Shown here piece by piece: positions 1 through 11,457 of a stretch of 64,000 nucleotides of DNA (its first letter is position 1; each line of letters begins with the position of its first letter). This DNA comes from Leptobrachium leishanense (Eukaryota; Chordata; Amphibia; Anura; Megophryidae). The position numbers and the translations under genes were made by a program. The DNA is taken from the NCBI GenBank assembly GCA_009667805.1, contig CM019067.1, positions 163,977,073 to 164,041,072 on the forward strand, written 5' to 3'. The notes under the pieces were generated by a model. The model was not told the DNA's origin. It made no database searches and saw only the letters and a program-made list of their open reading frames with translations.

Positions 1-139
1 GCTAACAAAATGGAAACAGAACAGTTACCTGGTGGGTTTCAGCTCAGACTAAGGGGGGGGGTGCAGCCAGGGGGTGGGTAATTTCAGAACAGTGGAGGCA
101 TGCAATTTAAAGTCACATTCAGCATGTGTGGGTAGAGAC

Positions 140-800
140 AATATTAAATGTATGCTTGCTAATGCAAGAAGCCTCAATAACAAGATGGGGAACTAGAGGC
201 AATAGCATACACTAAACAGTATGACATAATAGGCATAACAGAAACATGGTGGGATGAAACGCATGACTGGGCTGTAAACTTAAATGGTTTTGCATTGTTT
301 AGAAGGGATAGGAAACATAAGAAAGGGGGTGGAGTATGTTTGTATGTAAATCAGGATTTAAAGCCATATATTAAACACCCCGGTAATCGATGAGGGAAAT
401 GTGGAATCCTTAAAGATAAATATTTCTTTGGGGAAGTCAACTTTTGGTTGGCATATGCTATAAACCACCTAATATAGATAATGATGAGGAAGAACAACTG
501 TTAGAGCAAATTAGGAAGGCTGCACATCAGGGTAGCATTTTAATTATTGGAGATTTTAATTAACCGGACATTAATTGGGATAGTGGGACTAGTAATTCAG
601 CGAAGGGAATCCGGTTTCTGAACCTGTTAAATGATACCTTCATGACACAACTGGTAGAAACACCAACTAGAGAGGATAACTGTCTGGATCTGGTTATAAC
701 AAATAATGCAAATCTTTTCTCAAATATTCATGTAAAGGAGGAGTTGGGAAACAGTGACCATAAAATTATGCCTTTTGAAATAAGCTCAAAAACAACACAT
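140..800 (+). pseudogene. CR1 ORF2 endonuclease (APE) region, broken
   Basis: This stretch encodes the apurinic-type endonuclease that nicks target DNA for CR1 insertion. Reading across frames gives the usual order: NARSLNNKMGELEAI near 155-200, ITETWWDE near 230-260, a GGGVCLYV block near 328-350, GDFN at about 550-560, and a SDH-type block (NSDHKIM) near 753-773. GDFN is followed directly by an in-frame stop (TAA), and shifts lie between about 180 and 480. The catalytic-looking motifs are still readable, so decay is moderate. It continues into the reverse transcriptase region downstream in the same element. Confidence 0.75.
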
Positions 801-1375
801 TCATAGGGGGCATGCTAAAACATGTAACTTTTAAAAGGCCAACTTCATTAAAATAAGGGAAGCTTTCAATGTCATTGACTGGCAGAAACTCTTTCATGGG
901 AAAAACACAGAGGATAAGTGGAATATCTTTAAACTAACACTAGAAAAGTACATGTCACATATATTCCACTGGGTAATAAATATAAAAGAAACAGACTGAA
1001 ACCTATGTGGCTTAGTAGGAAGGTAACCAAGGAAATGAAAAATAAAAAGAAGGCATTTAAAGCTTTTAAATCAGATAAATGTGAGGCATCCTATAAAGCA
1101 TATAGGGCATGTAAAAAAGCGATTAGATGGGCTAAACTAGAACATTAAAAAGAAATAGCCAAAGAGAGCAAGACCAACCCTAAAAAATTCTTTAGGTACA
1201 TAAAATCTAAGAGTGAAAATGTAGGTTCACTAAAATCTGAGTCAGGGCTATCGTTAACTGAAGATCAATATAATGCAGAAATTTTGAATGATTACTTTTC
1301 TTCAGTATTTTTGAAAGATAAACCTATAACAGGAGACATGCAATTCATTGATAAAAACATAATTATAAAAAGTGA

Positions 1376-2745
1376 TTGTTGACTCAGGACAAGGTTTTGC
1401 AGCAATTAAACAATGTGAATGTGAATAAAGCCCCAGGGTCAAGTGGAATTCACCAGCGAGTACTGAGGGAGCTATGTGAAATATGTAAACCTCCGTTCTT
1501 AATCTTTCAAGATTCTTTTCTTTCAGGAATCGTACCAGAGGATTGGAAAAAAGCTGACGTGGTCCCTATATTTAAGAAAAGTTTAAAATTTGTGTCTGGG
1601 AATTATAGACCTGTGAGCTTAACATCTGTGGCTGGGAAAGTATTTGAGGGGTTGCTAAGGGATAATATTCAGGCATTTATTGGGAGGTATAATGCAATTA
1701 TCAAAAATCAGCATGGTTTTATGAAGCACAGATCTTGTCAGACTAACCTAATTGCGTTCTATGAGGAAGTAAGTAGAAGTATAGACCAGAGGGTCGCAGT
1801 AGATGTGATTTACTTGGATATTGCCAAAGCTTTCAACACAGTTCTACATAAGAGGTTACTATTTACATTAATAAAAAATGGTCTAGATGAAAATACCTGA
1901 TCTTGGATAGAAAACTGGATAAAAGATAGGGTACAGAGAGTGGTCATAAGTGGTACATTTTCAAGATGGACATCACTGGTAAGTGATGTCCCTCAGGAGT
2001 CTGTTATTGGACCAATTCTATTCAATTTATATATAAATGACCTTGAGATAGACATTGAAAGTCATGTATCAGTGTTTGCAGATGACACAAAACTAGAACA
2101 AGTAATACAATGTGAGGAGGATGCTACTTCGCTGCAGAGGGATTTAGATAGATTGGGGGACTGGGCGCTTAAATGGCAGATGAAATTTATTGTAGATAAA
2201 TGCAAAGTTATGCACTTTGGAATGAAGAACACACAAGCAACTTATACCCTAAATGGTACTGAGTTAGGGAAATCAAAGCAGGAAAAGGATTTGGGAATAA
2301 TCATAGACTTCAAACTAAGTAACAATGTGCAATGTCAAACAGCAGCTGCCAAGGCCAGCAAGGTATTGGCATGCATTAAAAGGGGAATTCACTCTCGGGG
2401 TGAAAACATAATTTTGCCTCTGTATAAATCAATGGTAAGACCGCACCTTGAATATGCTGTGCAATTTTGGGAACCTGTTTTAGGAATGATATTAAAGCGC
2501 TAGAAAAAGTGCAGACACGGGCAACTAAATTAATAAGGGGAATGGAAGATTTAAGTTATGAGGAAAGGCTAACTAGTTTAAATCTGTTTAGTTTAGAGAA
2601 ACGGTGCCTTAGAGGGGATCTGATAACTTTATATAAATATATACGGGCGATTATAATCCATTGTTTGGAAACCTATTCATTAACAGGACTATACACAGGA
2701 CATGAGATCACCCATTTAGACTGGACAAAAGGAAATTCAGCCTAA
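1376..2745 (+). pseudogene. CR1 reverse transcriptase, broken by a stop and a frameshift
   Basis: Reverse transcriptase domain of the CR1 ORF2 protein. The first open piece (1376-1900) shows the fingers motifs KAPGSSGIH and NYRPVSLTSV, and YLDIAKAFNTV, whose first D belongs to motif A. A single TGA at 1898-1900 separates it from the second piece, which holds SDVPQESVIGPILFNLYIND and the catalytic FADDTKL at about 2077-2100. The thumb region has KDLGIIID and [12 protein letters not shown] frameshift near 2465-2500 moves the C-terminus ([34 protein letters not shown]) into another frame. All order and spacing match CR1 proteins. The open frame could be longer upstream because ORF calling began at an internal ATG/TTG-like site; codon continuity before 1376 is broken. 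Confidence 0.85.
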
Positions 2746-3101
2746 AGCATAGGAAGGGTTATTTTACGGTGAGAACAATAAAGCTGTGGAATTCTCTGCC
2801 TGTTGAGGTGGTTGGGTCAGAGACTGTACAGACTTCTAAAAAAATGACTGGATGACTTCCTACAGAAACAGAATGTTAAGGGATATAATATTTGATATGT
2901 GGGTAAGCTTCTTTATCCAAGGAGAAATCTGACTGCCATTCTGGGGTCAAGAAGGATTTTTTCCCAGTGTGTTGCATTTTGGTGAGCTCTTCACACTGGG
3001 GTTTTTGCCTTCTTTAGGATCAACAGCAGTAGGTGATGTGTGAGAGGCTGAACCTAATGGACGCATGTCTTTTTTCAGCCTATGTAACTATATAACTATG
3101 T

Positions 3102-4762
3102 TAAGGGAAAATATTGTTGCAAGATGGTATCCCTTAGTGGCTCCATGTTATTGACAGTATTTTGCCCATGCTGATATATAAATAGTTTGAGTCACTTTAT
3201 TTGGGAGCTGCAAACAGATATAGGCAACACAGAGCTGCCACTGTTATCAGTTACTGGAGTTCATAGGACTTCATGGAGTACATCTTGTCTGTGGATTAGG
3301 TCTCATGAGCTCGTATATGCGGTATTGTGCTGAAGACATGGAGGAACACTGGGAATTATTTGAACCCAGTGGTCTACTGGTAATGACCAGAGTAAGTAAT
3401 GGATCATGCCAACCTCTGCACCAGTGGATTAAAGGTATGGGATTTTAAAATTCAAAATCACTTCCTTCATGAATACCGGCTTTACATGAGACCAGCAAGC
3501 TGCATAGGAATTACTTTCTGTTTTTGAGTTGAGCCATTATTAAAGGCTCTATAAAAAGTATAAAATACATAAATGTACAGTAAGAAGCCACTAACACCTA
3601 CACAAAATTAAAGATTGAGGCAAAGTTGAAATAGTGGCCTGAGCCAGAAAGATAAGTAAATTGCTCAACCCCTTCACTACAAACTGAATTTCCATAAATT
3701 AACTGACAGGGACCAGTAGCTTTATGAAAGCAGCCTTACCATGAATATGTTCTTGAGAATGTCAAAAACACATTTGCATTCTCTATGCATTAATGACAGG
3801 CCACAAAATTCTACTGCATATCTAAAATACAACTTGGGTTCTGTGTTTCCTTGAAGTCATAAATGGAACTCCAAGCTGTTCAATCTGGTTTAAAACCTTA
3901 GCGATTATGCCTAAGGTACTAAATCGTCAGGAGTACATTCTGGAGACAATTTGAAAGTTAATTTGGTTTGCAATAAAATAAATTCAAAAAGGAATGCAAT
4001 AAAAGAAAAACAATAAAAAAATCTATGGACTGAAATGTTGACAAATCTGTGTGAATGAAATGGATTAGTTTATTGTTTGTTCTCGTAGCAGACACATTTA
4101 ACACGTAGAGGCACTTGTGTATTATATATTTTCAATGTATTGCAAAATAATAATTTTACTGTATTGTTACTTCTTCCATATTTAAAAGCTTACTATGCAT
4201 TCTAGGTTTATAATCAAAAAAATATCTTTTTTAGTGAAAGTTATATTTCTACTGCGGTTATTACTTTACCTTTTCCATTCTTTTGAAAAATGAATTATAT
4301 ATTTTTAAGTTCACTTTTTATTTATGTTTTGTTAAAGTGAGCAAGTACATATAGTTGACTATGTGAAGATTACATGCAGTTGCTTTATGATACTGCAGTT
4401 AATATGTGTTCCTTTTTTTTTTTTTTACAGTGGTAAGGATTTTCCACAATCAGTTTATGTCTGTTAGAGCTGACATGGACACTTTTTTGCTGCCAATTTG
4501 TAAAAATAGATTAACTTCCTTGACCCTTTTCCTCTGAGTCTTAATAACTGTAAAAGAGCTACATAGATAAAGGTCTAGTAAGGGATATTTCTTCTAAAAG
4601 CTATAAGCAAATCTTTAAAGAGGGTGTCTTTAATGTTTCTAGTGTTCCATAATGTTTGACAGTTCATTTCTTTGATGAAATGTAACTGAATATGTACCTT
4701 TACCCTTACACAAAAAACTGCTAAACAGATTTATGGACTTATGACATAAAGGCTAAATCCTT

Positions 4763-4795
<33 letters not shown>

Positions 4796-5536
4796 TAGGA
4801 TCAATCCTACTTTATCATCTTTGAAAATTATGTGTCAATAAATGAACGTTAGATCACACATTTTCAGAACTATGGTTATTTATAGTTTTCGATAGCCAAA
4901 CTAAAAATAACTGAAACTAAAATCTCTTGTTCTATTTCAAACAACTCCTACTTTGTATGATAATCACTGCAGTTTAATATACACCTATACCCTGCTGCAC
5001 ACTGGTAGAAGGGGAAATATGGTACAGCTCCTTAAGCCCCTCACTACCATTATTCAATATAGTCATTCTTTAAAAGGACTTGTAGGTACCCCGAGATCGA
5101 GTATACTCGGTCTAGTCTGATTCTGGAGTAATGCAAATTAATTTTGTTTATTGAAATTCAAATTGTTTTCAAATGGACACCAGAACATGCCCTTAAAATG
5201 TCAACACATCAGACATGACAGCCGATGTGTTGAAATTATTTGGAAAACTTTGAGATCTGTTTTCCCTTGACCTTCAATGGGAATTCATATGCTTGTAGGA
5301 TTTGTCCAAACTGTTGCATATGCTGTTGAATCCTTCTAAAAATCTATATAATTTCCCTCAAGTGACTGCTCTACTTTGGTACATACGATGAAGATCTGGT
5401 TTGTGTATGACCTTCCACTTCTGACACCAGGCTACTATTCTGTGAGTATTTGCCTGAATCATAGTCACATTCTCTGCAGCAGAAGATCCTTCCTGGAATG
5501 GACAGCAAATTTCACCAAATGATCATGTTGCCTTTC
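3102..5536. other. No gene seen; AT-rich unique DNA
   Basis: No convincing coding exon, RNA gene or transposon end. The stretch has a T-run near 4411-4425 and the TTG microsatellite listed separately. A short 'caaccccttcactac' at about 3665 resembles the left end of the TTAA-flanked MITE at 5541, but no partner end was found, so it may be a solitary fragment. Confidence 0.5.
4762..4795. repeat. (TTG)n microsatellite
   Basis: About ten uninterrupted TTG units bounded by TTTT on both sides. Confidence 0.95.
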
Positions 5537-5540
5537 TTAA

Positions 5541-5996
5541 CCCCTTCACTGCCAAGTGATTTTCCAACAAACCATTGTCAGAAACCAGTGATTTTTTGAA
5601 AAATCAATTAAGAATACAGTAAGAAATATTTGGGAATATTCCCAGTGTATTTCCTACTGTAATAATCTATTTGGTAGTCAGATGATGCCATCTACCAGCC
5701 AAATTGAGTTACATCCGTTAGAGCTGCAGCTCTTGGTTCCCTACATCGGCTGCTGAAAGTCCAATAAAGACATTCAGTTAGTCGATTTTAGACAGTTTTA
5801 GCGCCTTGGACATTATGCCCACAGGGCTAAAACTTTAGTGGCACCTTCTTCAGCCCAAAAGCAAGCAAAATTTGTTTGCAGCAAATGAATTTCATTTGCC
5901 TTCTTCCTTCAAAGCTGCAGACTAAGGTAACTCGATGTCAGGCACCTGATGGTGCCTTGGAAATCCCAAGTTATCTTGATTTCTGTAGTGAAGGAG
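5541..5996. mobile_element. TTAA-flanked piggyBac-like MITE
   Basis: Non-coding element of about 456 bp. It follows TTAA at 5537-5540 and starts CCCCTTCACTGCC. The right end reads TGTAGTGAAGGAG followed by TTAG, a one-base change from TTAA. It is related in inverted orientation to the copy at 55408-55841: its left part (CCAAGTGATTTTCC, AACCAGTGATTTTTTG) matches the reverse complement of that copy's right end. TTAA target sites and CCC-starting inverted ends are the hallmarks of piggyBac, although some Kolobok elements also use TTAA. Confidence 0.65.
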
Positions 5997-7582
5997 TTAG
6001 GGAAGTAACAGAAAGTTAAGGTTAAGGAAGTTACATCCATTTCTTACAGACCTCTTGAATCTTTCCCTCATTCTAGACCTTACAGAAAAGTCTCTTGGGA
6101 GCCTTTGCAATTACTTTGGGGTTTACTTTTAGATTGTCAGCAGTGATCTAGTCTTCCCTTGTGTCCTATCTCCCTTTGTCTGGTGACCTTTGCTACTTCA
6201 TCTTATTGATATGTCTCTGCTTTATTTCTATCTGGAAACACAGATTTCCAAAATCTGCCTCTTTCTCCACATCTGATCTGTTAAGGGTATCTCAGTAATG
6301 TTATTTCCACCTATTAAACTGATCTTTACCTGCTGTCTACACATTCCAATTATTGTCTCTTAAACTAAAAAATCGTTTTTTATTCTTGTGAAGTACAATA
6401 ACAGTTGTGCACTCTAGAAATGGAGCAAAAGACCACAGAAACAGAGTGATTGGACTTCACTATTCTAATATTAATAATTATTATCATTTTCATTAATACA
6501 ATGTATAACATACTGTATGTTATGATCTATACAATATAACAGACCTCAATATAAAATTTGCCCAGCTCATCCCAATCCTATGACATTTTTGCACACATGC
6601 CCCATGCATACACAAGCTCATATTTGTATACTCTTAGATCTCCATGCACATGTATCCACATGACAAAACTGTAGGTGGTTCAGTGTAACATGAAAAAGGC
6701 TGCTAGCAGTAATATACAGCACTTTGTTAACAATTACAATAACAATATTTTTTTCTATATCGGTGTCAGGGTAAGGTGCCGGAGTGGCACCGGGGTGAGG
6801 GGAATATGAGCCCAGCGTGCAGTGATCTGCATGCTCAAACAAACAGTTGGATATGGGTAGAGGAGGATGGATGGATATGGTGACTAACCAAGTTGGATGC
6901 AGAAGGATGGTGAGAATTGTGGATATGATTGCAGGAGCCAGAAATGCGGAATCAGGATGGAACAGGAATGCAGAGCAGCAACACGAAGCAGTAGTTATTC
7001 ACTCCTTGAAAGCATAAGCTGTAATGAACCAGCAATATTCAGTGTGGGGTAGAGCACTTTATTGTGTGAGTCACTTGTGTTTTGGTGCTTTAACTGTTAC
7101 ATCGCTGGATGCTGGTTGCTGAATGCTGGTTACAGGGCAGGAGCAGTACAGGAAGTGTACCACCAGGGGGGTTGTTAGGATAGTTGCAGCCATGGTGCAT
7201 GACGATAGGTGAATCATGTTAGAAGAACCTTGGAAGAACATAGAGCCAAGAAGGTGTGACAATGGCATGGTCTGTATAACAAAATAAACAAAGAAATGAC
7301 AGCAACAATAAAGTTATAGCTGTCTTGAAAAACAATTCAGTTTATAACTTTTTTAGTTGTTGGGATAAAATAACATGTTATGGGAAGAAATAAACAAGGC
7401 TCACAGATGACAAGTTTAGCTCACAAGTGCCCCTTGCAATTGTATATTGAAAAGAAACAAGTTATAGATTATTTTCTGCTTCATTCATAATCTAACTAGA
7501 ATGACTCTCGACCACCAGGCAGGGTCTGGTACGTATGAAGATACCCATAACGTAATAATGTGGAGGTGTTACAAAAGACTAT
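5997..7582. other. No gene seen
   Basis: AT-rich sequence without recognisable exons. A segment at about 6765-7280 (starting near 'gtgtcagggtaaggtgcc') has higher GC and could be an old LTR or internal fragment, but I found no paired ends. Confidence 0.45.
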
Positions 7583-8297
7583 GGGGTCTATTTGCAAAGC
7601 CTGAAATAGAAAAACACAATTTCGGTGCTTTGCACTGTGGCCCATTTTGCAATTCCATTTATCTGAAAATTCGGTGAATTCACTATTTATCGAATGGTCA
7701 CTGTATGTGGACAAAATTGGAGTTGCCGCCAAAGAAGTTATCAGACATCTGCAAAAACCGCTAAATTGCACCAATAACCACGAGTTGCGCCAAATTGCAT
7801 CGAATTTGCATCGGCAAATTCCATTGCACTGACAAAAAAGTAAGTATTATATTCTCCTAACAGGAGATTAAATTAACAAAAATGTCGGAAAAATGTGTCA
7901 AATAATAAAAAGGTCCATTTAAAAAAATAATAAAAAGATCTGTTACAAAACAAAAAATCTTTAAATAAAGTGTTTTTCCAAAAAATAAAAAGAAGCAATG
8001 GTCTTTTAAAAAAAAATAATAATAAAGATAGTCCATTTATTACACTGAAATCTATTGGATTCGTCTGTTTAAATATGTCAAATTGAACCACTGAAAATCT
8101 GATAATTTCTCCAAAAATTTGATGCAATTCACCGGCCTGCGAATAGACGAATCAATAGTTTCCAAAGGGACAATTCGGTGCTGCCGAATTGCGGCGAATT
8201 GCACTGTATTTTTTTGTCAATTTCCCTGTATTTGGCGACCTGACAACTTTGTGAATTGACAATTCAGTTGCAAATTCAGAGGTTAGTGAACAACCCC
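7583..8297. mobile_element. Non-autonomous DNA transposon (MITE), about 715 bp
   Basis: The left end GGGGTCTATTTGC and the right end GTGAACAACCCC are loosely inverted copies of each other. The interior has repeated 'aattcggtg' and 'aattgca' blocks, like the MITEs at 30433, 31250, 39600 and 46773. No clean target-site duplication was visible. The superfamily is not known. Confidence 0.5.
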
Positions 8298-8639
8298 TTA
8301 TAAGTTGACACTTTTGACTCAATTGGACCAGATCATTTATGAATATGAGCTGAAGATTATTTGTTATATGACCAAAAAATCTGGTAGAAAAGTAATGGTC
8401 TTGCTTCTTATATTTTAGAAAAATGTTGTGCTATATTCCATAGCAGCTGAGCTACTGACTTAGTATGTAGTTGTTAACATGTGCATTAGTAAGTTTAAGG
8501 TCTGGCATTGCTATTCCAATGTTGGCATTAAACCATTGAAATCAGTTTCCGCCTCATAGCTTATGCGTGCTTACTGGACTTTGGGCACTACTGGCTGCCT
8601 ACAACTAAGAGAAGGACGCTACGTGGAAAAATAAGAATT

Positions 8640-9160
8640 CGCTAATCTCCCTTTAACATCCCCGTTTTACCTGCAGATTGCGGGGCAGTAACTGAGTAAA
8701 GCAGCCTGCCCCATAGTGGCTGCTAGGGTCCAGGATGCTCAGGGCAGCTCTAACACGCCGTCCCAAGCATCTCCTCCATGTAGTCCATGGAGGCCTCTGC
8801 TGTAGGGTCGCATGGCTGGCAGGATCTCGCGTCTCACGAGATCCTGCAGGTCGGCGGAGTGATCACAGCGGGAGACAGTGGAACTTTTTCCCCAGTCTCA
8901 CTCTGCTCCCAGCATCCAGGATCAGGCCGTCGTTCTAGTCGCGGGATGAGAGGTGAGTATTTGATTTTTTGGACTGGTTTACAGCTACAGCTAAATGTAG
9001 CTACAGCTAAATGATTCTGCAGCAGCGGAATCAGTAAGCTACAGCTCTAAGCTGTAGCAATCGTTTTTAGTTAGCGACAGCTATTTGCAATTAGTGTTAG
9101 GACTTTGTTATCCTAACGCTAATTACTCTCTGCTTACTCTTTTGGGCTCTCCATGCTAAG
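8640..9160. repeat. Dispersed repeat R1, copy 1
   Basis: A GC-richer block of about 520 bp that recurs at about 38735-39280. Shared landmarks are the palindromic 'aggatctcg...cgagatcc', 'cccagtctcactctgctccc', 'ggatgagaggtgagt' and the end 'tcctaa(c/t)gctaatta'. The CTC/GAG hairpin is kept in both copies. No coding potential or terminal repeats were recognised. Confidence 0.6.
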
Positions 9161-9345
9161 TATAGGGAGCACAAAGTACAGTAAGCTGGCGCTAAAAACT
9201 GCTAATACCGATTTGCTAACGCATTTATTAACTCGTTAGGAGGTTATTTATTGTTATTATTACTCATTAATTATTATTCTTTGCTAAGAGGGGACTTTCA
9301 AGTATAAACCCATTGATTTTTAAAATATCCATGCTATTACTTAAA

Positions 9346-9666
9346 TACAGAAAAAATGGCGTCGCGCCCATACTCACTTATTTTCGGAGCGGCAGCAACT
9401 GCCAGGAGTAACAGCCCAGTCAATGTATAAAACATAACAAGGAAAAAGAGTGTCATCTGCACTAGTTTCTATGTGTTCCATGTACAACAAAAATGAGGTT
9501 TTTGTTTGTTTCAATGGCCATTGCAACGTAAGCCCACTCGCCACTTCAAGGCACCTCTTTAGAGTGGGTACCTAACAATTGTAACCAAAAGGCCGCTCTA
9601 CTGAGCAGCTCCAAGCCCCTCCAGCTGCTTTTCAGCGAAGGAGAGGCAAAGATGGTGGCTTTTACT
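9346..9666. mobile_element. Retroposon-like repeat U, simple insertion
   Basis: A 321-bp sequence inserted inside tandem unit copy 1. It is flanked by the perfect 14-bp duplication TGCTATTACTTAAA at 9332-9345 and 9667-9680. Copy 2 at 10660-10680 shows the uninterrupted site. The insert starts TACAGAAAAAATGGCG and carries the same sequence as the rearranged cluster at 17673-19293. A 14-bp duplication suits target-primed retroposition. The family is not recognised. Confidence 0.7.
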
Positions 9667-9947
9667 TGCTATTACTTAAACAACTTTATTTTTTTCCCAA
9701 TAATCAACACCAGTCCATTAATTTTCAATATTCTTCCATAAAATCACATTTTGTTACACTTCTAGAACCAACTTTCTTTTACACCGGACAATCAGCTTTA
9801 TAACATAGAACAATGGGGTAATCCGTTTAGAAAGTGATATATTTCCAAACGGAAGTCTCTATCACATTAGGTGTTATATAACTTTGTTGCATTTACCCAA
9901 TTAAAGGGAATATTATATCAATGTGGGACTTATGCATTGGAGTCAAA

Positions 9948-9990
9948 GCACTCCTGACGAGCCATTTGTGGCGAAACGCGCGTCGGGTGC
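9948..9990 (+). ncRNA. Hammerhead ribozyme
   Basis: All core parts are present in order. Stem I 5' strand GCACUC (9948-9953), conserved CUGACGA (9954-9960), stem II GCC/GGC closing loop AUUUGU (9961-9972), conserved GAAA (9973-9976), a tiny stem III in ACGCGCGU, and the cleavage triplet GUC ending at 9984. Stem I is closed by GGGUGC (9985-9990), which pairs fully with GCACUC (one G-U). Predicted self-cleavage is between 9984 and 9985. The very short stem III is as known for hammerheads of Penelope-like retroelements, which may act as dimers. I infer activity only from the conserved core. Confidence 0.8.
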
Positions 9991-10618
9991 ACTTCACAAG
10001 CAAGAACTCCCCATTGTCATTCTGTCATTCTGGGTAACTGTATTTTGAGATCCCAATACACCTATATACCCCGTTGTTGGGTCCTCTTAGCAATGGCAAT
10101 TTGGGCAATTACAGTGATACGTTTATACTAGGCTATTTGAGCCAATTTTTCACCAATAGGAGTGTCTTGCTTTTGCTCTTTCTGCTTTTTGTACGTGCAG
10201 TCTTTTCATGGTCTGATATTGTTATCCACCTTATATACGTTACAATACTTTGAGGTGTCCCTTGAAGGCCACCTACTGTATTGACCATTGATCATACCTC
10301 CTGCCGTTACATTCAATAACCTTTACAGCAGAATTGTTTTTGTTTTTAATTCATTATAATTTGTTTTGATTGCACTGTCTATTTTTGTCTGTTTGTTTGC
10401 CGTTTTAATTAAGTTTAATAAAAGTTAATTATTAATCTGGTCTCTGGGAGACACTAGTACCCTGATATTCTTATCAGAGTAACTGAATTTTTCGAATTGT
10501 TTATAGGGGCAATCCCTTTGGTCTTCTACTACCTAGTCTTATTACATCTTCTGTTAATACTTTACAATTATTTCTGGTATTATCAATTTGTTACGCTCTA
10601 CCATCGAGGTAGTGATCT
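9991..10618. other. Non-coding remainder of tandem unit 1
   Basis: AT-rich sequence downstream of the ribozyme cleavage site, ending with 'ctaccatcgaggtagtgatc' directly before the second unit. No open frame of note and no reverse transcriptase motif. Confidence 0.5.
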
Positions 10619-10895
10619 CGACTTTCAAGTATAAACCCATTGATTTTTAAAATATCCATGCTATTACTTAAACAACTTTATTTTTTCCCAATAATCAACA
10701 CCAGTCCATTAATTTTCAATATTCTTCCATAAAATCACATTTTGTTACACTTCTAGAACCAACTTTCTTTTACACCGGACAATCAGCTTTATAACATAGA
10801 ACAATGGGGTAATCCGTTTAGAAAGTGATATATTTCAAAACGGAAGTCTCTATCACATTAGGTGTTATATAACTTTGTTGCATTTACCCAATTAA
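10619..10895 (+). repeat. Tandem unit copy 2, left part
   Basis: Repeats 9292-9904 without the U insert, then is interrupted at TTAA (10892-10895) by the piggyBac-like element. It resumes at 17448 and stops at about 17486 (TGCATTGGA), just before the ribozyme would begin, so copy 2 lacks the hammerhead. Confidence 0.75.
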
Positions 10896-10910
10896 CCCCT
10901 TAAGGACCGA

Positions 10911-11402
10911 GGACGTACCATGTACGTCATTGCAGCGGGTCTCTCTTAGACCCGCTGAGTACATGGTACGTCCTGCCGTTTTTTGAGCGCTGGAAGCGAT
11001 TGGATCGCTTCAGCAGCTCAAAACGCCATTGCAGGCTGCCTGGGAGTCCAGGCAGCCGTGCAATGGCGTTTAGAAGTGCCGGGGCACCATGTGATCGCTC
11101 CCCGGAGCGATCAACATCCGGTTTCACGGAGAGGTGCCCGACACTTCTAGAGAGCGCTGGAAGCGATCAGATCGCTTCCAGCTGCTCTGAGTATATTACA
11201 AGGATGCCTCGACATCGAGGCATCCTTGCAATATGCTTACCTGCCGCCGGTCCGTCCGTGATCGCTCCCCCCGAGCGATCACTTCCGTAGCGGCAGGAAG
11301 TACTGAGTGCCACGAGGTATCGTGGCACTCAGTACAAAAACGATCACATCAGTGATCAGGTGCTCTGCTGGGTGCCTCGAGGGATCAAGGCACCCAGCAG
11401 AG
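10911..11402. repeat. Chain of perfect hairpins in the piggyBac left end
   Basis: Adjacent inverted repeats with unrelated arm sequences. Examples: GGACGTACCATGTAC with its complement at 10959-10973, enclosing AGCGGGTCT/AGACCCGCT; AAACGCCATTGCA plus GGCTGCCTGG around 11021-11070; GAAGCGAT around 10993-11009 and again at 11160-11180; AAGGATGCCTCGA at 11200-11227; TACTGAGTGCCACGA at 11300-11335; CTCTGCTGGGTGCCT at 11362-11402. No open frame fits them. Confidence 0.85.
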
Positions 11403-11457
11403 TAAAAAAAGTGAAAAAAAAAGTAAAATAAAAATAAAAAATAAATAAAATAAACTG

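Larger units (their letters stand above)
1..3101 (+). mobile_element. CR1-type LINE, 5' end outside the window
   Basis: A non-LTR retrotransposon that copies itself by target-primed reverse transcription. It runs from an endonuclease region through reverse transcriptase to a 3' untranslated end. The 3' end (about 2750-3101) has the typical CR1 ending: a segment on failure of a sentence-like block 'ggatcaacagcagtaggtg', then 'ttttttcagcctatgtaact' and two short 'aactat' steps. There is no poly(A) tail, as expected for CR1. The 5' end either lies before base 1 or is truncated there. Scattered stops and small indels make it non-functional. The CR1 assignment rests on protein motifs and the tail and is firm at clade level only. 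Confidence 0.88.
9292..10618 (+). repeat. Tandem unit copy 1, carries a hammerhead ribozyme
   Basis: A unit of about 1.0 kb (plus a 321-bp insert) beginning GACTTTCAAGTATAAACC. The same sequence restarts head-to-tail at 10619. Copy 1 has an intact 'ccaaTTAAagggaatatt' at 9897-9914 where copy 2 carries the piggyBac insertion. The head-to-tail arrangement plus the hammerhead motif resembles Penelope-like elements or derived retrozymes, which carry hammerheads in tandem terminal repeats. No Penelope protein was found here, so this remains inference. Confidence 0.6.
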
